Shown: positions 1 through 13,000 of the stretch, piece after piece
Layout: each line of letters opens with the position of its first letter
Numbering within the stretch: the stretch's first letter is position 1
Source: Mactra quadrangularis
Lineage: Eukaryota; Mollusca; Bivalvia; Venerida; Mactridae
DNA: 64,000 bases
Assembly: GCA_025267735.1 (NCBI GenBank)
Contig: CM046307.1
Span: 38,245,231-38,309,230, forward strand
Direction: 5' to 3'
The notes under the pieces: model-generated
The model's input: only the letters and a program-made list of their open reading frames with translations
Databases searched by the model: none
What the model was told of the DNA's origin: nothing
Program-made: the position numbers and the translations under genes

Positions 1-785
1 TATCCTTTGAAATTTTTGCATTAAAGTTTTCAAATTGTTGGATATCTCTGCCATTTGAGGTTATATGTTTATGAAATTTCAAACAATGATTACATACTAT
101 GTGACGAACAGAATTAGACAGTAACTGCAACTCTACCTGGCTTAATTGTGGATTATTTCCCTTTGAAATTTTTGCGTTGAAGTTTTCAAATTGTTGGATA
201 TCTCTGCCATTTGTGGTTAGTTGTTCACGAAATTTCATACAATGATTACATACCATCTGTTGAAAGAATGAGACAGTAACTGCAACTCTATCTGGCTTAA
301 TTATGGATTATTCCCCTTTGAAATTTTTGTGTAAAAGTTTTCAAATTGTATATCTCTGTCATTTATGGTTAGATTTTTACGAAATTTCATACAATGATTT
401 ATACATACCATCTGTTGAAAACAATAAGACAGTAACCACAATTTTATTTCTGTCATTTTGTTTCGACAATTTCACCATTTGCCATACAAGATTTCATTTT
501 AACAAAATTCACTCACCAATTTCATACCATTAGTTTTGTATTTTTTTCATTGATAGTTTTTTGTGTCTTATGCCATCTTAGTCAAATACCAACAAAACCC
601 TATACCTATATAGTTACTGAAACTTTTTTCCTTCAAGATTCATTATTGCCCTTTGTATACCTTCTGATAAGCAATTCATCAAATGACTTTCTTTTGTAAC
701 AACGTAAATTGGTTCTCAATCTTTCCCATCTGCGGAAAAATCTGGCTTTAATGTGGCTCCCACATTATCTTTCTTGTAAGAACTT
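1..785 (+). mobile_element. Modular repeat element with a three-copy internal tandem array (left-truncated by the window)
   Basis: A unit of about 150 bp recurs at roughly 1-155, 156-305 and 306-480. Each copy has TTGAAATTTTTG, CAAATTGT, TGAAATTTCA-like words and ACAGAATTAGACAGTAACTG variants. The element ends at about 741-785 with AATCTGGCTTTAATGTGG, the same right end found in single-unit copies at 4198-4460 (+), 34070-34358 (-) and 55497-55760 (-). The left end seen in those copies (CGGATTTTTCAACGA) is outside the window here. No coding capacity is seen. Confidence 0.7.
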
Positions 786-1357
786 CATTTGTTTGTTTGT
801 TTTTGGTAGGTTTAATGCGGTAGCAAAACATTGTATAGGTTATATAACGGTGGTCAGTCAACCTACTCACTCTTCCTGGATCTCTGGATTTAGCTGTTAA
901 CCAACTACTAAGCACATACTTTTGTCAGTGACTGACAACTGCCCTACATAATTAAGAATCATTGGTAGGAGGGAGAATGGCCGTAGAAATAATTATACCC
1001 CCGCTTCGAAGAAGAGGGGGGTATACTGTTTTACCCTTGTCCGTGCGTGCGTCCGTCCGTCCGTCCGTCCGTTACAAAATTTCCGTCACAGTTTTCTCAG
1101 CAACTATACCATGCAGCAGCCATATTGCTTCATCCTATAGTCCCATGTGGTGTAAAGCAATTTCATGCTCCTTGCTCATCTACTTCCTGTTTGTCGCATA
1201 TTTTTAGATTTTGGCGGGGGTATCACTAGTGAGCATTAGCTCACAGATTTACTTGTTTCATGACCAAACTCCACAAAAGTATGCCCGCCAGGGAATCAAA
1301 CCCAGGACCCCTCGATCAGTAGACTTATGTGCTACCAACTGAGCTATCGGGCTTATG
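785..1357 (-). mobile_element. tRNA-derived SINE (family A) interrupted by another repeat
   Basis: Reads right to left from a tRNA-like head at about 1285-1357 (box A TAGCTCAGTTGGTAGCAC, box B GGTTTGATTCCC on the minus strand) to a TTTG-rich tail at about 785-805. The body matches copies at 7244-7568 and 30352-30690. The element is split at about 990/1257 by the CCCCCGCTTCGAAG repeat, so that repeat is the younger insertion. No intact tRNA cloverleaf is expected. Confidence 0.75.
990..1257 (+). mobile_element. 265-bp dispersed repeat with CCGT microsatellite, nested in a SINE
   Basis: Begins TAATTATACCCCCGCTTCG with a short hairpin against GAAGAGGGGGGTATA, then a (CCGT)n tract, and ends CACAGATTTACTTGTT. 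Inverted copies lie at 22025-22288 and 34755-35018, with about 90% apparent identity by eye. Comparison with the uninterrupted SINE at 30352-30690 shows an insertion between AAATAATT and TCATGACC. The 81- and 60-residue open frames inside it are not genes. Confidence 0.75.
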
Positions 1358-1763
1358 TACTTAGTATTCATAAAGTTATGTAGTATGTGAAATAAATAAA
1401 CCGCAGGGTTTTATTCTTTGTTGAAACTATCTAAGATTATGTCAATAATATGAAGCTGAAAATGATATTTTTCAGCTACAAACTATCTTGAAATATTTTT
1501 TTGTAGTTATTATGTGCATTATTGGTTATTTCATTAAAAGACTAGGTATTATAGAATGACAATGGGAGCATTTCCAAGTTAAGATCACTCTAGACGTTAG
1601 GGAGTGTTTGTCTCTTGTTAGTATCATGCTAAGTTCTATTGATCCTGTTATACTAGGCATCTGTTCATGTTGTCTCTAATGTTAAACCTTGTGACAAGAC
1701 ATATACATGTATAATATACATGGTGGTGCATTTTATATACTGGTAGGCTAAGTTGTAAATGTA

Positions 1764-2018
1764 TACTAGGACGAAAAAGAAACGCCGGGTAACCTATAAT
1801 GATTGTTTTAAGGGATAAATTGTATTATTGGATTATTATATTTATTTTTGTATGAAATGTCATCTGTATGGAACCAGCTGTTGAAGTTTCAATCGATTTC
1901 CGATGCTGATTATGTGAAAAAATACCCCCTTTTAACGATGACCCTTCTTGTTTTGCGAAACACGGCCGGACATGTGTTGCATATTTTATGTACCCGGCGT
2001 TTCTTTTTCGTCCTAGTA
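1764..2018. mobile_element. MITE with 28-bp perfect inverted repeats, Tc1/mariner-like
   Basis: Termini at 1764-1791 and 1991-2018 are perfect inverted repeats beginning TACTAGGACGAAAAAGAAAC. They end in TA, consistent with a TA target duplication. The 255-bp body has no transposase. The open frames across it on both strands are chance. Confidence 0.8.
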
Positions 2019-2217
2019 TATAATATTCGGTGAAAAAGGATAATTATGTATTTTTGATCAAGTATGTATTTAATTAATTTGAAAATTAAGTTATGTTTTC
2101 TGTTACTGTAAAAATACCATTGCAATTAGTGTTTAATGAAAGAAGATCTTTCATTCTGTCATTTCATTGGATGCATGTATAATGTAATGTTTAATTTGCT
2201 GATGTGTTATCAACAGT

Positions 2218-2297
2218 TTGAGGGTTGCTAGCAAGACTGTAGTAACTCGTTCTTTAACGCAATGCACTTACTACAGTCTTGCAGGCAACCTTTGAGT
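2218..2297. repeat. 80-bp hairpin repeat, copy 1
   Basis: GGGTTGCTAGCAAGACTGTA and TACAGTCTTGCAGGCAACC form an imperfect hairpin. The same hairpin family recurs at 45632-45708 (GTTGCCCGCAAGACTG ... CAGTCTTGTGGGCAACC). Confidence 0.65.
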
Positions 2298-2556
2298 TGC
2301 TCACAGTACAATAGGGTTCATAATATGAGTTAAGATGCTGCTTGTTAGGTGTTAGGGTAAGCTATCATTAGCTTTCAGATAATGGAGGTAGTGTAAGTAA
2401 AGACCCAATATGGCTGTAGTGGTAAATTTAGTGGGGTTTTATGTTTAGTTAGCACAACTTTCGTTGTTTATGGTGTAAGCTACTATCATCTACATTGAGC
2501 TCTTGTTGAATGAAGCCCTGATAAACATTGTGTTTAAAGTTATAATTGTCTCAAGA

Positions 2557-2895
2557 AGGGACTTTAGTCAGTTATCTTTCCTTGATAAAATCTAAAGCAA
2601 TCCAATTGGTAAGTAGGTCCGTACAGTTGGAATCCTCAGATTGTATCATTTAAGTCCTATGTAAGGATAACAAAATATTTCATCTAATATCTTTCTTGTT
2701 AATTAAGATATTAACAAGAGTGATGAAATTAAGATAGTTCTTAACCCTTACAATACTTACCGGTAGTTTGATTTTCAAACAAATTAAATGATTTACAAAA
2801 AAGTTATTTATGATTAAATTTTGGCAAATTGACATTGAAAAGTAAGGATAAACTAATTGGACCTACCTATTTGAAATAACTGACTAAGGTCCCTT
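2557..2895. mobile_element. 355-bp MITE family (GGGACTTTAGTCAGTTAT ends), copy 1
   Basis: Starts AGGGACTTTAGTCAGTTAT and ends AATAACTGACTAAGGTCCC. The internal sequence matches copies at 9223-9583, 24281-24641, 31263-31615 and a truncated one at 63318-63428. No coding sequence. The superfamily cannot be named from the ends alone. Confidence 0.8.
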
Positions 2896-3531
2896 GTTAA
2901 GACAATAATTTTTAGTTTATACCCTGTGTATTATCTTCAAATTGTCTCAAATTGAACAATAATTTGTTTGTAACATATACATTTGTATTATATTTATAAG
3001 ACATAATCTGAGTGAATGATATATTCAACACATAGATGATGCTTTTATCATTATTCTTGATCAGTTGATAAGTACAATTGACTTTCTTGGAGATTTGTTC
3101 TTTAGACTAATTGACAGGAAGTTTTCTTTATTGCAGACTATTGGGTTTACTTTCACATAGGTTTCATTTGATTGAGTTTTGCTTTGAAGTCATAGTATAA
3201 AACTATGCAATAATTAATGCACCACATCAATGCATTGATTATGCTATTACATTTTAACATGTACATTGTGTTAGCTGATAGAATGCTGGGAATTGTGATA
3301 TAGAGGGATGGCTGTTGTTAAGGAAACATTTTTTAAAATTTTGATCGGTAAATTTTAAATCCCACATTGCTTTTTTGTTAGCGTTATTTGTGCTTTACAC
3401 TACTCTTCAACAGTTTTCAGGCGTATTATGGCAGGTTATTTATTTTTAATGGTTTGACAGCCAGTGCAATGAAGCAATTGTTTCACTAGTATTAACCAGT
3501 TTTCCAAACCAAATTATAGTTCATAGGGAAT

Positions 3532-3757
3532 CTGGGTCATTAGCCCAGTTGGTAGCACTCCAGGATTTGAAATCTCATGTCCTGAAGGGGGCACAGGTTC
3601 GATTCCCCCCAGGGAGGTTATACCTTTCCATGAAAATTTGACAATTATGTTAGTGAGTACTGGTTATAGGTGAAAGCTAGGTTAGGTGCGCTGGACCAGT
3701 TAAATTACCGAAATGTGTTGACACGGTGTTAAACCAAGCATTAATAAATAAATAGGG
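3532..3757 (+). mobile_element. tRNA-derived SINE (family B), copy 1
   Basis: The tRNA-like head has box A TTAGCCCAGTTGGTAGCAC and box B GGTTCGATTCCCCCC. The body runs through AAAATTTGACAATTATG and GTGTTGACACGGTGTTAAAC to a short AATAAATAAATA tail. A second copy lies at 27760-28052. It is 5' of the first recognised DNAJC14 exon. Confidence 0.8.
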
Positions 3758-4069
3758 CTCAGGGGCAATGGTGCTACTTTTATTGTCAAGCACTGAGGTA
3801 GACAACCTACTATCAATGATTTAAAAATCATTAATCTTTATCTTATCGATAAAAGTCATCTAGGCTTGTCCTGAAGTTCACGATTTTTGGGATCTGAACA
3901 AAAGTTCTTTTTCTTGAGTAAAAGCTAATGAAATCATGAGAATATGAAATTCCTGGATTTGATAAAAACAAACTTTTACCCATGTTCTCCTTTTCTTTTG
4001 GGCACTTCTACATTATATATAATTGTATATTTTCATTGTATACTTATTTTCCTTCACATTCTATTTCAG

Positions 4070-7000
4070 ATGAATGGCTTAGTTTCTTATATGATAAAGC
4101 TAAATTGTGTCTACATCAGTTATGGACCTTGGTTTTAATGGTTATTCTCCTTATATTTAGCATTATTGTCTATTTGTAAGTATACATTATATAATATTAT
4201 TAGCTGGATTTTTCAACGAAAAAATTCAGCTAAAAGTTTGGTGAAACACGAGTGGGCAGTTGGGTGGGCTGCGGGCGTCCGGTGTTGTTAACAATTCTGT
4301 TGAAGTTTTCAATTTAGCAATCTCTGCTATTTATTTCAGATCTTTATGAAACTTTATACAATGATAACATACCATGTGATGAACAGAATTAAAAAGTAAC
4401 CACAACTCTAACTGGCTTTATTATGGATTAATTCCCTTTGTAATTTTTGCTGTAGACGTAACAAACTTTTTTCTGCATTATAAAATGGAATAATATATGG
4501 GCATAGTTTTAAATGTTAGGGCATGAATTAATAAGTGTGTAGCGCAAGTGTTTTTGAAGTTAATTAGATTTAAACATGACACAATTGATATCATTTGACT
4601 GACACCAGTTTTGAATCATAGAATATATTTTTACAGAGTGTCAGGATGTGTTCATATAACTACATGGCTCTGGGGAAAGTTATGGTTGTTTTTGGAAACT
4701 AAAGTTTTTAAAGGAAAGCTTTTTGGAAATGATAAATGGAAAAAAACCTCATCTGATGCTGCTAAAAATATTGGTCTTGAAGAAAATATTACCTTGCCCT
4801 CAACAGGTAAGAAATGTTTGACTCCATTAATTTTTCACTACACTATTGTTGGCTCACCGGAGCACAAAGTGCTTAAGGTGAGCTATTGTGGGGATCTGAC
4901 CAATGTGTGTCAGTGTTTGTGTGTGTGCGTCTGTCAGTCCGTGGTTAACAATTTCTTGTCAAAAACCATAAAGTCAACTGTTATTAATTTTGGAATGTTG
5001 CTAGAAGGTGCTTTACAAAGTTTGTTGAAATTATGCCCCTGGGGTCAAAATTGGCATCGCCCTGGGGGTCACAAGATTTACGTAGCATTATTTATAGAAA
5101 TGTTAAAAAATCTTCTCTAAAACTTCATCATCAAGAGCTTTCATATTTGATTTGCGGTATTATTTTGTGGTCTTCTATAAACATAGTTCAAATTATGCCT
5201 ATGGGTTCAAAATTGGCCCGGCCCCAGGGATCACTGTTTCATCAGCTGAAATGTTGAACAATCTTTTGTCTGATGCCCTAAGCATCTAGTTCTCAGGAGA
5301 GTGGTCCAGGGTCCTCAGGACCATCTTCTTAAATTTTATCAACTGTCAATTGCTACATTAACTCCACTGATCGAAATACTCATTACAGTATTTTTGTACT
5401 CACAATCAATTTAAATCAGAGGGGTTAATGTATGATCCACTTAACAATACAATTGTTCTGAATCTTTCCCTTTTTGTAGCCTATTCAGGTCAGCTTTCAT
5501 TTGAACACAGCAATGTCAGACTTATATGTAGACTTACTTGTTGGTTAATGTAACACCATCTGATTGCATCATGATAAGATACCTAAAATTCAAATTCAAT
5601 GAGATTGTAAGTGGCTTAATTGCTTTTTTACTCTAACTCATAATGAAGAAACGAAGTCAGAGCGATGAACTGATGATGTGTTTTAACTTGATAATTTTAT
5701 ACATATTTTAGGTGATGAAGCCATGCAGAGACTATTAGCTTGTAAAGGAAAAGATCCTTATAGGTAAATATTTGTTACACAGTCAGTTACTGACCGGATA
5801 CGGTGTGATACCGGGTCAGTAAATTAATATGCTCTCACCCAATATTTATTCACTGACCCGGTATCACACCGTATTCGGTCAGTAACTGACTGTGTAACGA
5901 ATTTATCTTACTGAGTACCCCCATCTGAATTTTAGCATCAAAGAACACGGACAAGAGATTCTGCCCGAATTGTCGCTTGGCTGCCATCTTGTTTATTGAC
6001 CGAAAGGAACCGAAACGCGATTGTTATTGACGAAAAGGACACACAATATTGACACAGTGAACTCCCCTTATCGATGTAGTTAGTTCGAATTAATTTTGGA
6101 GTAGAAAAATAAGGTTTCGTCAGCGCTATCATTTATAAATTTTGTTACTGACTGGATATTAAAATCTACTAACCTAATATGGGATAATACATGGTCAGCA
6201 CGTGACCGCTCTCGGCCAATGAAAAACGAGTATTCTGTACGAGGTAAGATAAAATGGCTTGTCTCCTAATATCATCTGTATGATAAACTAACATACTGTA
6301 CATTTATTTAAAATCCATCAGATTAGCTCTATGGACTTCCAGGCATGAAATACCTTTAAAGGGATATACAGGCAATTGACTGTGTCAAAAGTATAGAACC
6401 AAGTTTAGTCTTTAAAACAGTACTAAGAATGTAAATCACTTACTAATAACATTTGTCACTTATAACATTCAACTGAACGAATTAAAACATGTGGCATACT
6501 CATTGTTGAAAAGAAAAATAGGATACTGAGAGAATCACCAAGCTATTTATAGATTTGTTATATGTCGTACTTGCTGCAATTAAACATTCTTAGGCAGTTA
6601 GGATATCTTTTTAATAGAATTATACTAATGTTGCACAATAACAAGCTGTAGTATCTTCTCATCAGTAAATGCATATTTTATCAGTAAGCTATTTTAGCTA
6701 ACCACATGGGTGTAGTTAGGAAACACCCCAAATATTATGAGAAAAAAAATAATTTTGCCAAGTAATATAACAGTGTGTTACAGTGTTACATTCACAGTTA
6801 TAAAAATATAATTCAAAATCAGGAAATATGAAGATGAACTTTTGCCTGTATATCCCTTTAAGGAGATTAGGTATGATTTTTTTCTATGATCATTTTGCTG
6901 TTCTGCCTTAGTATCAAGTACAATGTTATTAATGGCAGTTATCAGCCTTTAGTAAAGGTTCAGCTTAAGGTTCAGAGGTGTAAGATTTTCAGGGCCAGTG

Positions 7001-10000
7001 ATTAGGTTGACTGACTGTCATGATTTGATTGAAAAATTTGTATTAGCACCTCATATTGACAAAAACAGCTGTATTTATACTACAAGCAGTATTGTGAACC
7101 TTTGTTATTTATTTTACTTACAGTATATTAGGACTAAAAGCGACTGCCTTGGATGATGAAATCAAAAAGTATTATAGAAAACAAGCTGTTCTAGTCCACC
7201 CTGATAAGGTAACAATTATTTATTCTAACTATCAGTAAATTTCAAAGCCGCACAGCTTGCTCAGTTGGTAGCACACAAGTCTACTGATCGAGGGGTCGTG
7301 GGTTCGATTCCCGGGTGGGGGATACCTTTGTGGAGCATGGTCGTGAAATTATTATTTTTACGGCCATTCTCCCTCCTACGAATGATTTTTTTATTATGTT
7401 GGGCAGTTGTCAGTCACTGACAAAAGTATGCACTTAGTAGTTGGTTAACAGCTTAATCCATTCCAGAGATTAAGCCTTTCCAGGAGGAGTGAGTAGGTTG
7501 ACTGATCGCCGTTATATGACCTATACAATGTGTTGCTACAGTGATAAACCCAACAAAAACAAAAACAGTTAATTTCAGCCATCACCTTATTATGTTTCAT
7601 AGTTATTAACAAAATTATCTGCTTGACTGATTTTGTATGATGGCTTTTTTTACTGTCTGAAATAACTTCCACTAGTTATGGGCTTCAGACTGGTGACTCG
7701 AATACATTGTTTGATAATTGGTTGTCATTTAAATTTATTCTACTTTACCTTTCGCATGAGTATTTCTTGAATATCCAGTCCCACTTCTGTGAAAGTAGTC
7801 ATGTAAGAAAAAGGATTGCAAGCACTTGTTTCATTGGATGAAATTTTGTATTTCAGAATCAACAACCTGGTGCAGAAGAAGCCTTTAAAATACTTGGTCA
7901 TGCCTTTGAACTAATTGGAGATCCTGTGAGTATTATTCTTTGTTAATTAGAGCTCTCTTACTTGGCTTGTTAGCTCTCGTAAGTCTCTACAGAGACTGAT
8001 TGTGGGTATAGTGAATGACCACAATGATATTATTGAAAAGTTGTCAAACAAAAATATGAAAATATATCTCGTCCACATCTGATTAAAGTTTTTGTGCACA
8101 GATTAAAGTTTTTGTGCAGTAAAATACTTTCTTCTATATCTTTGTTATTTCTTAAGATATTAACTTCAAACTTTAACTATATGTTCCTTACTATCAACCA
8201 CATCTCATGTGACAAGGTTCATAACTCCCAATATTTTTTTTTTCAGAATTATCTCCCCTTGAACTTAGAGTTTTCTTTAAAAAATGTTTGTTTTTAAAGC
8301 AACTGTTTTATTTCTTTAGGTATTGACTTCAAACTTTAAATGTATGTTACTTATTATCAACCACATCTCATGTGACAAGGTTCATAACTCCAAATACATT
8401 TTTTTTTCAATATTTTCTCCCCTTGAACTTAGAAATTTATTTTAAAAAATATTTGTGTATACTGCAACTGAATTGACTTCAAACTTTAAATATATGTTCC
8501 TTATTATCAACCACATCTCATGTGACAAGAATCATAACTCCAAATACATTTTTTTTTCAAAATTGTCCTCCATGAACTTAAAATTTTCTTTATTTTTTTT
8601 ATTTATTTATTTACTTTAAATTTGTTAAGGTTATATTTTCAAATTTTAAAATATGTATGTTCCTTATGATCAACCACATCTCCTGTGACAAATACTTACT
8701 AAGTCGAGCATGCTGTCTCCTCTGACAGCTCTTGTTATATTTACTTGATAATAGGAACATTACAATATGTAATTTATACATGTGCAATAAAAACTGTATA
8801 TATTAAAGAATGGAAGCCTTTGTTTTATTAAATACTGCAAACATTGCAAGGTAGTATTATAGCCCTGATCTGTTTGTTGTTTGTGTAGCTTTAAAAGCTT
8901 TTTTGATATAACGATGACACTGTTTTTGGTGCTACTCTCTTCCAGAAGCCAATTCTTTTTAGGAAACTGTTGTGAAAAGTTCCTTGTTTGTGTAGCAATT
9001 TAGAATTTTGCTTTTTGATGTCTGTTTAAAGAAACTTGTTGTACATTTCAGACTAAACGTGAAGCATATGATCGTCAATTACAGGAGGCTAAAGAAGCCG
9101 AGGCTGCCATGGTAAATATTCCCTTTTATTCAAACATGGTTTATTTAAGATTTTTATGTGCATAATGTCTCACTGCCATTAGCACACTTTAAATGTGAGT
9201 GTTCTGTTATTGCTATAATAAGAAACCTTAGTCAGTTATTTCCCCTTGTATGCTCTACAAATAGGTAGATCCAATTAGTTGGATTACTTGGATTTTACCC
9301 TTACTTTTCTTTGTCAATTTGCTAAAATTAATCTTAAATAACTTTTTTGTAAATCATTTAATTTGTTTGAAATTCAAGCAAAGTATTTTTAGGGTAAAGA
9401 ACTATCTAAATCTCATCATTTCTGTAAATATCTTCATTAACAAGAAAGATATGAGATAAAATATTTTGTTTTCCTTACAAAGGAATTCAATGATAAAATC
9501 CGAGGATTCCAACTGTAAGAACCTACTTACCAATTGGATTGCTTCAGATTTTATCAGGGAAAGATAACTGACTAAAGTCCATAATTTGAACATTTTTAAC
9601 ATAATTGACAGTTGGAGTTGTGTCGAAAGATATGGAATTCATTGCAATCCAAGCTTTTTTTTACAAGTTGATAGATCTAAAAAAATTGTTAGTGTGAGTG
9701 TAATAATTTATCTGGAATTCAACATGTTCTATTGTCAATGTTAATTTAATGTTTTAAAAGGAATTCCAGTCATTTTCATTAACTTTTTAAACACTAGTCC
9801 AATGTTTTAATTGTAAAGAAGGACAAAAATATTAACTAACCTAACTGTACTACATGTATATGAAGTAAGTTTTTTTCACAAACCAGAATCAATTTTCACT
9901 AGTCACAGACTTCAGGCCATAGAGTTGTGGTGAAGACTGAATTCTTTCTTTTTTTCGTTCTATTTGGTCCAAATATTGCGGAAAAGGAAAATTATCAGTT

Positions 10001-13000
10001 GACTAAAGCTAAAATGTAGTCTACAAATATAGGTTGAAGATTCGCACACTTACTGATCTCTGACTGAAACATCTGAAAATCCATCTTCCGACTCTGTCTG
10101 GGACTCTTCTGAGGCTGAAATTTATGATTCAGAACAAATTGGAGCTGCATGCTCTTACTAGGACAGCTTTACCATTTCATTTTCCTCATAAACATCCTTA
10201 AATTCAAACGAAATGTCCATTTTCAATCAATTATATGACAATTGTACGAGTATGGCTATTGACAGCTATGTGATCCAAATGGTGAGTATGCTAAACTGAC
10301 GTATTTTCAAGGGAGATCACTCTCACAAGACTTTGAATTCTCAGTGTGGTATATCGGTCATTTTCCGTGCTTTACCGTTTTATTCAAAGTTTTTTTTTAC
10401 AAAAAAATGTTGATTTGTTGTCTTGAATGTGTTTAAAACACATTTTAATGGGAAAAACCAATGTATATATGACCTTTAATGACTTCAATAACGACTGATC
10501 ATTATGTCATGTGGTGGCAACATTTACGGACAGAAGTGATTCAATGATGTGTTATATATTTAAAGTTAATTCATTTACCATTTACATTAAATTTAATGAT
10601 TTATTATATTTTCAGCGTGAATTCAATGATTTATTAACTAAATTACAAGAAAAGATACAACAGGCCAGTAATATGATGAGATGTGATAATTGTGGTGGTA
10701 AACATAAACGTATACTTGTTGAACGTCCCTGGTATAGTGCTCGTTATTGTAATAGATGTCTAATGAGACATTCTGCCAAAGAGGTAAGGGAGATGAGAGT
10801 AATAAAGTGAAGTAAATTAATTACATTTTTTGTCAGTTTCATGCTCATGCACATTCACAAACTTTACAGCTATTACCCCTGGTCATCGGGCTACTGGTGT
10901 CTATCTATCAATTTCCCTGAGGAGTCTTTTTACTCCGCTTAGTGCCGGCGACACTTCGGTGCAACGGAATCATACCACCCTTGCAGGTACCCATTTACAC
11001 CTGGGTGAAGTTAAGCAATCGTAGGTAAATTTCTTGCTCAAAGTGCCTCTAGTGGGATTTGAACCCGGGACCTCTCAACCCCTAAGCATGCGTCCTACCA
11101 CTGGAGTACTGCTCCTGGATCTTGTGATATTCTATTGATAATGCTGCAGTCATCAACTTAAATATTTACAATGTTTTAATTGCAATAGGCAAATTCAATA
11201 ACTACCCTGATTATATGAAACCGTAATTTTCACAGTAGCTTATCAAAATTCCCTAGTTCCAGGCTTAAGGCATTGACTGTACTCTTTTTCATCGCAACAC
11301 ATCACTCTTTAAAACCCAGACCTGCATACTCTAATGTAATGGGAAAGTTGAGGGAGAGAGTGTCTACTCCCTTTAAAAGGCATGATCTGGAATTCAAATT
11401 TATGGGTTTTTCCATCCGTGTGCAGCCGGTACAAACAAAGTTTTCTACACATTATTGCTAAATAGCACTAAGTATGGATTAATTTCTATTGTTCTTTGTA
11501 CACATGTTTTCATTGTAACGGTTAAAGTTTGTTTGTACTGGAGGAGAAAACCCAAATATTTAAATTCCGGATATAGTCTATTATAGAGGAAGTATACAGT
11601 GCCATCCAAAATCACCTTTACACTTTAAAAGTACCTGGTTCTTCATTAATACAGTTAAATCTAGTTTCTAAAGTATTTACACATTAATATGATACTTGTT
11701 AAAATAGATTGTAACATTTGATAGAAGAGTAATTTTTACTCTATATAAATGTAATTGTTGTACATGTATCTTAAGCCATGTTTTTAAGTCTCAAGTAAAG
11801 GTAACATTTTAAAACAAATCACACACATTTACAAAAGTGGAAAATTAATTATGGATGGCACTGTATATGGCTGGCTGGACTGCTTAATTGATAATTATGA
11901 GATTAAATTTGTGCTCAAGCATAAGTTTGTTTAGGGATACTGAATATCTTTCACTTTTGTATTAATTCTAATTTGTATTTAGAAACTTGTAAAGATTAAT
12001 AAAACTATAGTCAATTCCTGTTGTTGTTTTTTCAGGGTGATGTATGGGCTGAAACTTCCATGTTAGGATTTCTATGGCATTATTACGCTTGCATGGAGGG
12101 AAAAGTTTATGATATTACTGAATGGGTCGCCTGTAAGGTAAGAAGATTGAATTTTTAAGATACTTACTTTTTAGTGACTATTGCTCTGACTGAGCAAGAT
12201 GTATAAGCATATTTGCAACATTGGATTACATGTGTACTTATGACTAAGGTGAAGTTTAAGTTGGTACCTAGTAGTTATTAAAGCTAAAGTTAAAGCAAGG
12301 GTTTTTGGAGTCTACAATTAGTATCACTATTCCGTTGACTCTTGACATTAACTTCCCTGATCATCGAGTCATACACCAACTGTTAACACACGGCGCAGAT
12401 TGCAGCCACAGCATACAGTGGATGACCTTTACAGGTACCCATTTACACCTGGGTGAAGTGAAGCAATCGCAGGTAAATTTCTTGCTCAAGTAAGTTAGCA
12501 GTGCCCCTAGTGGGATTCGGACCCAGGACCTCTCGATCCCTAAGCGCGCGTCCCACCACTTGACTACTAGCGAGACTTTCTTCGGTATCGATTGATTGAA
12601 ACCAGTGCCAGAAACTATTATTATTTTAACAACCTTGTGGTGTTCCATAGTATAACCACACAATATGATATTTTTGTACTAAATGATGTCCTGGTTTTAA
12701 GAGACAAAAACTGTTTGGTTTAAGAGATTGTTTCAAGTTGGAAAGAAATTTTATTTTAAAGAAGTTGTTTTAAAAGATAACTTGGAAAAATTGGAATTTT
12801 TCTTTGTGACAATTGGCTGTAGTGTTTGAATTATCATTATGAAAAATGCATGTGTTTATTACATAAAGCTTTCAATAAAAAGGTAAGTAAGTTTTATTTG
12901 TACAATTTTCAATTACAGAAATAATTTTTCCATAATCGGCAGGTCAAATAGCGCGATCGCTAGTTTTTATCATTAACCTGAACTCAGTCCAGATTTTACA

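Noticed and set aside
1848..2125. Overlapping open frames on both strands
   Set aside because: Both fall largely in a 255-bp MITE with perfect terminal repeats.
4611..5257. 169- and 74-residue open frames
   Set aside because: The first is a true DNAJC14 exon (4637-4806) read through its donor into the intron; the second is a dispersed repeat.
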